Below, in pieces: positions 23,042-27,102 of a DNA stretch of 27,102 nucleotides. The stretch is from the NCBI GenBank assembly GCA_019686145.1, contig JADGHK010000001.1, positions 1 to 27,102 on the forward strand, read 5' to 3'. This DNA comes from Bryobacteraceae bacterium (lineage in GTDB: Bacteria > Acidobacteriota > Terriglobia > Bryobacterales > Bryobacteraceae). Under the pieces are notes generated by a model. It saw only the letters and a list, made by a program, of their open reading frames with translations. It ran no database searches and was not told the origin of the DNA. Both the position numbers and the translations under genes were made by a program. Position 1 is the first letter of the stretch. Each line of letters opens with the position of its first letter.

Positions 23042-24448
23042 GTGCTCATTCGCATCACAAATACAGCCGAGCCGGCCACCGACCTCGGATTTCTCTTACA
23101 TAAGAATCCGGCGAACCTGCACTCGGTGGATCTCGCCTTCGGCAAAGCGCACGTCTTTTACTCCAGCGCAACGCCGCAGCGTTGCACGGCGTGCCTGCTC
23201 GTTGAACTGGATCCGGTGGAGCTCGTGCGGGGCGGCCGGCGGCTCGAGGAGTATGTCAACGACCGGCCGTACGTGTCGTCGTCTTATCTCACCGTTGCGA
23301 TGGGGCGCGTATTCGGTACCGCCCTCGCCGGGAACTGTCAAAAGCGCCCGGATCTGGTCCATGCACGGCTCCCTCTCGAAGTCGAGGTAGAGGTTATCCG
23401 GCTGAAGGAGGGGGGCTCCATCCTGAAGCGGCTCTTTGAACCGCTTGGCTATCGCGTCGAGGCTGCTCGAATCCCTCTGGACGACGAGTTTCCGGAGTGG
23501 GGTGAGAGCGAGTACCTGCGCTTCCGGCTCGTTGCAAAGACCACCGTACACGATTGCCTATCGCATCTTTACGTGCTGCTGCCAGTCCTTGATGACGCCA
23601 AGCACTACTTCATTGGAGAGGCCGAGGTCGACAAGCTGCTCCGTCACGGAGAAGGATGGCTTCGCGGGCATCCGGAGCGTGAGTTCATCGTTCAGCGATA
23701 TCTGAAGCGGAAGCCCGCGTTGGTGGATCAGGCACTGGCTAGTCTGCTGGCTGAAGAGGTGGCCGCTGTAGAAGCTGCTGAGTCGGCCGCCGAACAGTCG
23801 TCACACGCGGAAAGGGATCTGGAGCGGCCGATGACGCTTTCCACGATCCGGCTGAATCTTGTGGCGTCAAGATTCAGGGCTCTGGGCGCCAGGTCTGTGG
23901 TGGATCTCGGTTGCGGGGAGGGGAAGCTTCTTCGACGGCTCCTGGCGGACCAGCAATTCGAACAGATTACGGGAATGGATGTAAGCCACCGCGCCCTCGA
24001 AACGGCGGCGCGAACGCTGGACCTGAATCGCATGCCAGAGCATCAGCGGAAACGCATCCGGTTGATGCAAGGGTCATTGCTTTATCGAGATAAGCGGCTC
24101 AACGGCTTTGATGCGGCAGCCCTTGTAGAAGTGATTGAGCACCTCGACCGTTCGCGGCTCGCTGTGCTCGAACGAGTGGTCTTCGAATTCGCACGGCCTC
24201 GTTACGTCATCGTCACGACTCCGAACCGCGAGTACAACGCTCTGTTTCCTGAGCTGCCTCCCGGAGCGCTCCGCCACGACGATCATCGCTTTGAATGGAA
24301 CAGAGCGGAGTTTAAGGAATGGGCAGAAACGACAGCCTCACGATTTGGCTATAGCGCGAGCCTCGAACCCGTAGGCCCGGTCGATGACCGCTATGGCGCG
24401 CCATGTCAAATGGCCGTCTTTTCTTTGAAAGGAGGCGCAGCCGGATGA
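23042..24448 (+). CDS. hen1: Hen1 RNA 3'-terminal ribose 2'-O-methyltransferase
   Basis: Bacterial Hen1 methylates the 2'-OH at the 3' end of a cleaved RNA before Pnkp seals it, making the repaired RNA resistant to the same ribotoxin. The 468-residue product has the bacterial N-terminal Hen1-N region (about 1-240), which in characterised systems activates the Pnkp ligase. An Ala/Glu-rich linker follows (VAAVEAAESAAEQSS), then the methyltransferase domain. That domain has SAM motif VVDLGCGEGKLL (Asp288) and the Hen1-specific metal site Glu363, Glu366, His367 (EVIEH) and His415 (HDDHRFEW), all intact. The start is GTG at 23042 without a clear Shine-Dalgarno site, 13 bp after DUF1080. Its TGA overlaps the pnkp ATG by 4 bp. 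The pairing with pnkp confirms the assignment. Confidence 0.97.
   Translation: MLIRITNTAEPATDLGFLLHKNPANLHSVDLAFGKAHVFYSSATPQRCTACLLVELDPVELVRGGRRLEEYVNDRPYVSSSYLTVAMGRVFGTALAGNCQKRPDLVHARLPLEVEVEVIRLKEGGSILKRLFEPLGYRVEAARIPLDDEFPEWGESEYLRFRLVAKTTVHDCLSHLYVLLPVLDDAKHYFIGEAEVDKLLRHGEGWLRGHPEREFIVQRYLKRKPALVDQALASLLAEEVAAVEAAESAAEQSSHAERDLERPMTLSTIRLNLVASRFRALGARSVVDLGCGEGKLLRRLLADQQFEQITGMDVSHRALETAARTLDLNRMPEHQRKRIRLMQGSLLYRDKRLNGFDAAALVEVIEHLDRSRLAVLERVVFEFARPRYVIVTTPNREYNALFPELPPGALRHDDHRFEWNRAEFKEWAETTASRFGYSASLEPVGPVDDRYGAPCQMAVFSLKGGAAG
24428..24435 (+). promoter_or_regulatory. Strong Shine-Dalgarno site of pnkp inside the end of hen1
   Basis: AAAGGAGG ends nine bases before the ATG at 24445 and selects it over the upstream in-frame ATG at 24403. 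Confidence 0.85.
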
Positions 24449-26994
24449 AGACGCTTGAGATCCCGGAATTCGCGCTGATCGCGCTGATCGGCGCCTCGGG
24501 TTCCGGGAAATCCACGTTTGCGCGCAAGCACTTCCTGCCGACTGAAGTGCTATCCTCCGATTTCTTCCGCGGGCTCGTGAGCGATGACGAGACCGATCAG
24601 TCATGCACGCGAGAGGCGTTCGACGCCCTGCACTATGTGCTTGAAAAGCGGCTGTCTCGTGGCCGGCTCACAGTAGTAGATGCGACCAATGTCCGGCCGG
24701 AAGACCGGAAGCGCCTGATTGAGCAGGCGAATAAGTATCACTGCTTCGCCATTGCGATTGTCCTGGACACGCCCGAGCAGATCTGTCTGGAGCGAAACAG
24801 CCGTCGGCCGGATCGAGCTTTCGGCCCGCATGTCGTCCGCGGCCAGATTCGTGCTCTGCAACACAGCCTTCGAAGGCTTGAGCGGGAGGGGTTTCGCTAC
24901 GTCCATGTTCTGAGCGGCGAAGAATGCGCCATCCGTCGCGTACCCTTATGGAACAACAAGAAGGATCAGAAGGGGCCCTTTGACATCATCGGAGACCTGC
25001 ACGGCTGTGCCGACGAACTCAGGGCATTGCTAAGCAAGGCGGGCTGGGAGCGTTACCGCCTTGCGGAGCAGGAGACGCCCTGGGGCGACGAATGCTGGAG
25101 GCACCCGGAGGGACGCCGGGCCATCTTTCTTGGCGATTTAGTGGACCGGGGACCGCATATCGTCGACACGGTCCGCATTGTTCGCAACATGGTCAATGCA
25201 GGGACGGCGTTGTGTGTTGCGGGCAACCACGATGTGAAGCTCGTGCGGTGGCTCCGCGGCAGGGGTGTTCAGGTCAAATATGGGCTCGAACAGTCGATCG
25301 CAGAGCTGGAAACGCTCTGCGATGAAGACCGGAGCAGGATTGCTTCCTTTCTGGACAGCTTGGTGAGCCACTACGTGCTCGATGAGGGACGTTTGGTGGT
25401 TGCGCACGCAGGGCTTCGGGAGGAGATGCACGGCCGAGCCTCCGCCGCTGTTCGGCAGTTCTGTCTCTATGGCGAAACAACCGGGGAGACCGATGAGTTT
25501 GGCCTTCCGGTTCGCTATAACTGGGCCGCCGAGTATCGAGGCAAGGCGGCGGTAGTTTATGGCCACACGCCGGTTCCGGAACCGGAATGGCTGAATCATA
25601 CGGTGAATATCGATACCGGCGCTGTGTTCGGCGGCAAGCTTACGCTCTTGAGGTATCCGGAGCGCGAGTTTCTCTGTGTACCGGCACTGCGGGAGTACGC
25701 TACTCCGATTCGCCCCATCGCCCGGGCTGGTTCCCCAAGGAGAACCATCCAGCAGGAACTCGATGATGTGCTTGACCTGGAGGATGTGACCGGAAAGCGG
25801 AGGGTCGAAACACGGCTGCATGGCGCTATCACCATTCGCGAGGAAAATTCGATTGCCGCGTTGGAGGTGATGAGCCGCTTTGCGACTGATCCTCGCTGGC
25901 TCATCTACCTGCCTCCAACCATGTCGCCGAGCGAAGCTTCCTCCCGGCCCGGATACCTGGAGTATCCGACTGAAGCCTTCCAATACTTCCAGAAGAACGG
26001 CGTTCCGCGGGTGATTTGCGAGGAGAAGCACATGGGCTCCCGGGCGGTTGTGGTGATCTGCCGCGATGCTGACGCCGCGCGGGAGAGGTTTGGTGTCATC
26101 GACGGGCGTCTCGGTGTCTGCTACACACGCACAGGCCGCCCGTTTTTCTCAGAACTGTCAGAGGAAGCCTCATTCATTGCCCGCGTTCACTCGGCAATCA
26201 CGAACGCGGGGTTCTGGGACGAATTTCGTTCGAACTGGTTCTGCCTGGACTGCGAGTTAATGCCCTGGTCGGCGAAGGCCCGCGAGCTGATTCAGCAGCG
26301 GTACGCAGCCGTGGGCGCTGCAGGTGTGGCGTCGCTCACGGCAGTGCTTCAGGCGATGGAAACAAGCCCGGCTGCAGCAGGACTATGGCATAGATATAGC
26401 CAGCGCCTGGACCGGCTGCAACGATACCGGAAAGCCTATCGCCGTTACTGCTGGCCCGTGCGGTCGCTCGACGACTACCGTTTGGCGCCGTTCCATCTGC
26501 TGGCATCGGAAGGGACAGTTCACCTGGATAAGACGCATCGCTGGCATATGGAAACACTCCACCGGCTGGCGAAGGCGGACCCGGAGTGGATCGTCGCCAC
26601 TCAGTTCCTTGAGGTGGATGTGAGGGATTCCGCGGGTGTCGGGCATGCGGAACGCTGGTGGGAGGAGCTAACCTGCAACGGCGGCGAGGGCATGGTTGTA
26701 AAGCCATGGAACTTCATTGAACAGGGGCTGACGGGGCTCGTGCAGCCCGCCATCAAGTGTCGTGGGCGTGAATACTTGCGAATGATCTACGGTCCCGAAT
26801 ACACAGCAGAGGACCAGCTTCCGAAGCTGCGTTCCCGTGCACTTGCACGAAAGCGTTCGCTTGCCGCTCGGGAATTCGCTCTGGGCATGGAAGCGCTGGA
26901 GCGCTTCGTCGCACGCGAGCCTCTCCGCCGCGTACACGAATGTGTTTTTGCCGTGCTGGCGTTGGAGAGCGAGCCGGTAGATCCGCGATTGTAA
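24445..26994 (+). CDS. pnkp: Polynucleotide kinase-phosphatase-ligase Pnkp (RNA repair)
   Basis: Pnkp heals and seals broken RNA, in characterised systems tRNA cut by ribotoxins. The 849-residue product has three modules. The 5'-OH kinase (about 1-165) has P-loop GASGSGKST at 16-24 and LSSDFFRGLVSDDETDQ. The 2',3'-phosphatase (about 175-420) is a binuclear metallophosphoesterase with Asp184, His186, Asp231, Asn261, His262, His321, His374 and Asp390. The ligase/adenylyltransferase (about 455-849) has Lys528 in EEKHMGSRAVV as the predicted AMP-accepting lysine, CLDCELMPW, and GGEGMVVKPW with the lysine of motif V. All modules look intact. The start at 24445 is set by AAAGGAGG and by the 4-bp overlap with hen1; the frame itself opens 14 codons earlier. 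The order hen1-pnkp is that of the known bacterial cassette. Confidence 0.97.
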   Translation: MKTLEIPEFALIALIGASGSGKSTFARKHFLPTEVLSSDFFRGLVSDDETDQSCTREAFDALHYVLEKRLSRGRLTVVDATNVRPEDRKRLIEQANKYHCFAIAIVLDTPEQICLERNSRRPDRAFGPHVVRGQIRALQHSLRRLEREGFRYVHVLSGEECAIRRVPLWNNKKDQKGPFDIIGDLHGCADELRALLSKAGWERYRLAEQETPWGDECWRHPEGRRAIFLGDLVDRGPHIVDTVRIVRNMVNAGTALCVAGNHDVKLVRWLRGRGVQVKYGLEQSIAELETLCDEDRSRIASFLDSLVSHYVLDEGRLVVAHAGLREEMHGRASAAVRQFCLYGETTGETDEFGLPVRYNWAAEYRGKAAVVYGHTPVPEPEWLNHTVNIDTGAVFGGKLTLLRYPEREFLCVPALREYATPIRPIARAGSPRRTIQQELDDVLDLEDVTGKRRVETRLHGAITIREENSIAALEVMSRFATDPRWLIYLPPTMSPSEASSRPGYLEYPTEAFQYFQKNGVPRVICEEKHMGSRAVVVICRDADAARERFGVIDGRLGVCYTRTGRPFFSELSEEASFIARVHSAITNAGFWDEFRSNWFCLDCELMPWSAKARELIQQRYAAVGAAGVASLTAVLQAMETSPAAAGLWHRYSQRLDRLQRYRKAYRRYCWPVRSLDDYRLAPFHLLASEGTVHLDKTHRWHMETLHRLAKADPEWIVATQFLEVDVRDSAGVGHAERWWEELTCNGGEGMVVKPWNFIEQGLTGLVQPAIKCRGREYLRMIYGPEYTAEDQLPKLRSRALARKRSLAAREFALGMEALERFVAREPLRRVHECVFAVLALESEPVDPRL

Positions 26995-27076
26995 CGCCCC
27001 AGGCTGAAATGCAGCCGCGCCATACGGCATCTTGATTCATAGCCGATATTCAGCCGGTTTAGCCGGGGAGGTTACG

Positions 27077-27102
27077 ATGAGCGCGGATGACTACAGCGGA
27101 GC
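27077..27102 (+). CDS. Start of an unidentified gene cut by the right window edge
   Basis: An ATG at 27077 with GGGGAGG at 27065-27071, five bases upstream, opens a frame MSADDYSG that continues past the edge. Only eight residues are visible, so no function can be given. It is 82 bp after the pnkp stop on the same strand. No terminator was seen between them, so it could belong to the RNA-repair transcript. Confidence 0.55.

Noticed and set aside
25138..26031. A 297-codon open frame opposite pnkp
   Set aside because: It covers conserved phosphatase and ligase codons of Pnkp, and its translation shows no domain.

Overview
The window is a gene-dense, GC-rich bacterial chromosome segment of about 27.1 kb with 28 supported coding regions, two of them cut by the window edges. 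No RNA genes, insertion sequences, CRISPR arrays or other mobile elements were seen. Gene content and protein style suggest an acidobacterium of the Solibacter/Bryobacter type: an exported tricorn-like protease, DUF1080, a BON-domain secreted protein, a TPR protein with an unusual C-terminal domain, and a phoH-ybeY-corC-era order. That assignment is inference from gene content, not from a marker search.

Layout. (1) Positions 1-9059, minus strand: a long housekeeping run transcribed right to left, ffh - rpsP - khpA - rimM - trmD - rplS - rnhB - small membrane protein - lepB - manC - tricorn-like protease (truncated by the left edge). Spacings are tight or overlapping as far as lepB. A perfect TATAAT lies upstream of ffh. 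The run joins protein targeting (Ffh, LepB) with ribosome and tRNA maturation (S16, L19, RimM, TrmD, KhpA). (2) 9260-11101, plus strand: a short exported TonB-C-terminal-domain protein and a chemoreceptor without an obvious HAMP domain. (3) 11147-15162, minus strand: phoH - ybeY - corC - era - BON-domain protein, a translationally coupled RNA-metabolism and ribosome-maturation operon with an extended -10 promoter upstream of phoH. (4) 15535-20546, plus strand: a secreted TPR/coiled-coil protein, an MFS transporter and a 700-residue glycosyltransferase fused to a RimI-like GNAT acetyltransferase. (5) 20675-22061: a DUF465 protein with a good intrinsic terminator, a Dps ferritin-like protein, and an orphan response regulator on the minus strand. 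(6) 22306-26994, plus strand: a DUF1080 secreted protein followed 13 bp later by hen1 and pnkp, which overlap by 4 bp. This is the known bacterial Pnkp/Hen1 RNA-repair system, with all three Pnkp catalytic modules intact. A further gene begins at 27077 and leaves the window.

The most distinctive items are the Pnkp/Hen1 cassette and its odd association with a secreted DUF1080 protein, and the glycosyltransferase-GNAT fusion. Smaller points are the unrecognised C-terminal domain of the TPR protein, a conserved-looking small membrane protein between rnhB and lepB, and stem-loops without a T-tract at both convergent gene junctions. I did not find a system that is clearly undescribed.
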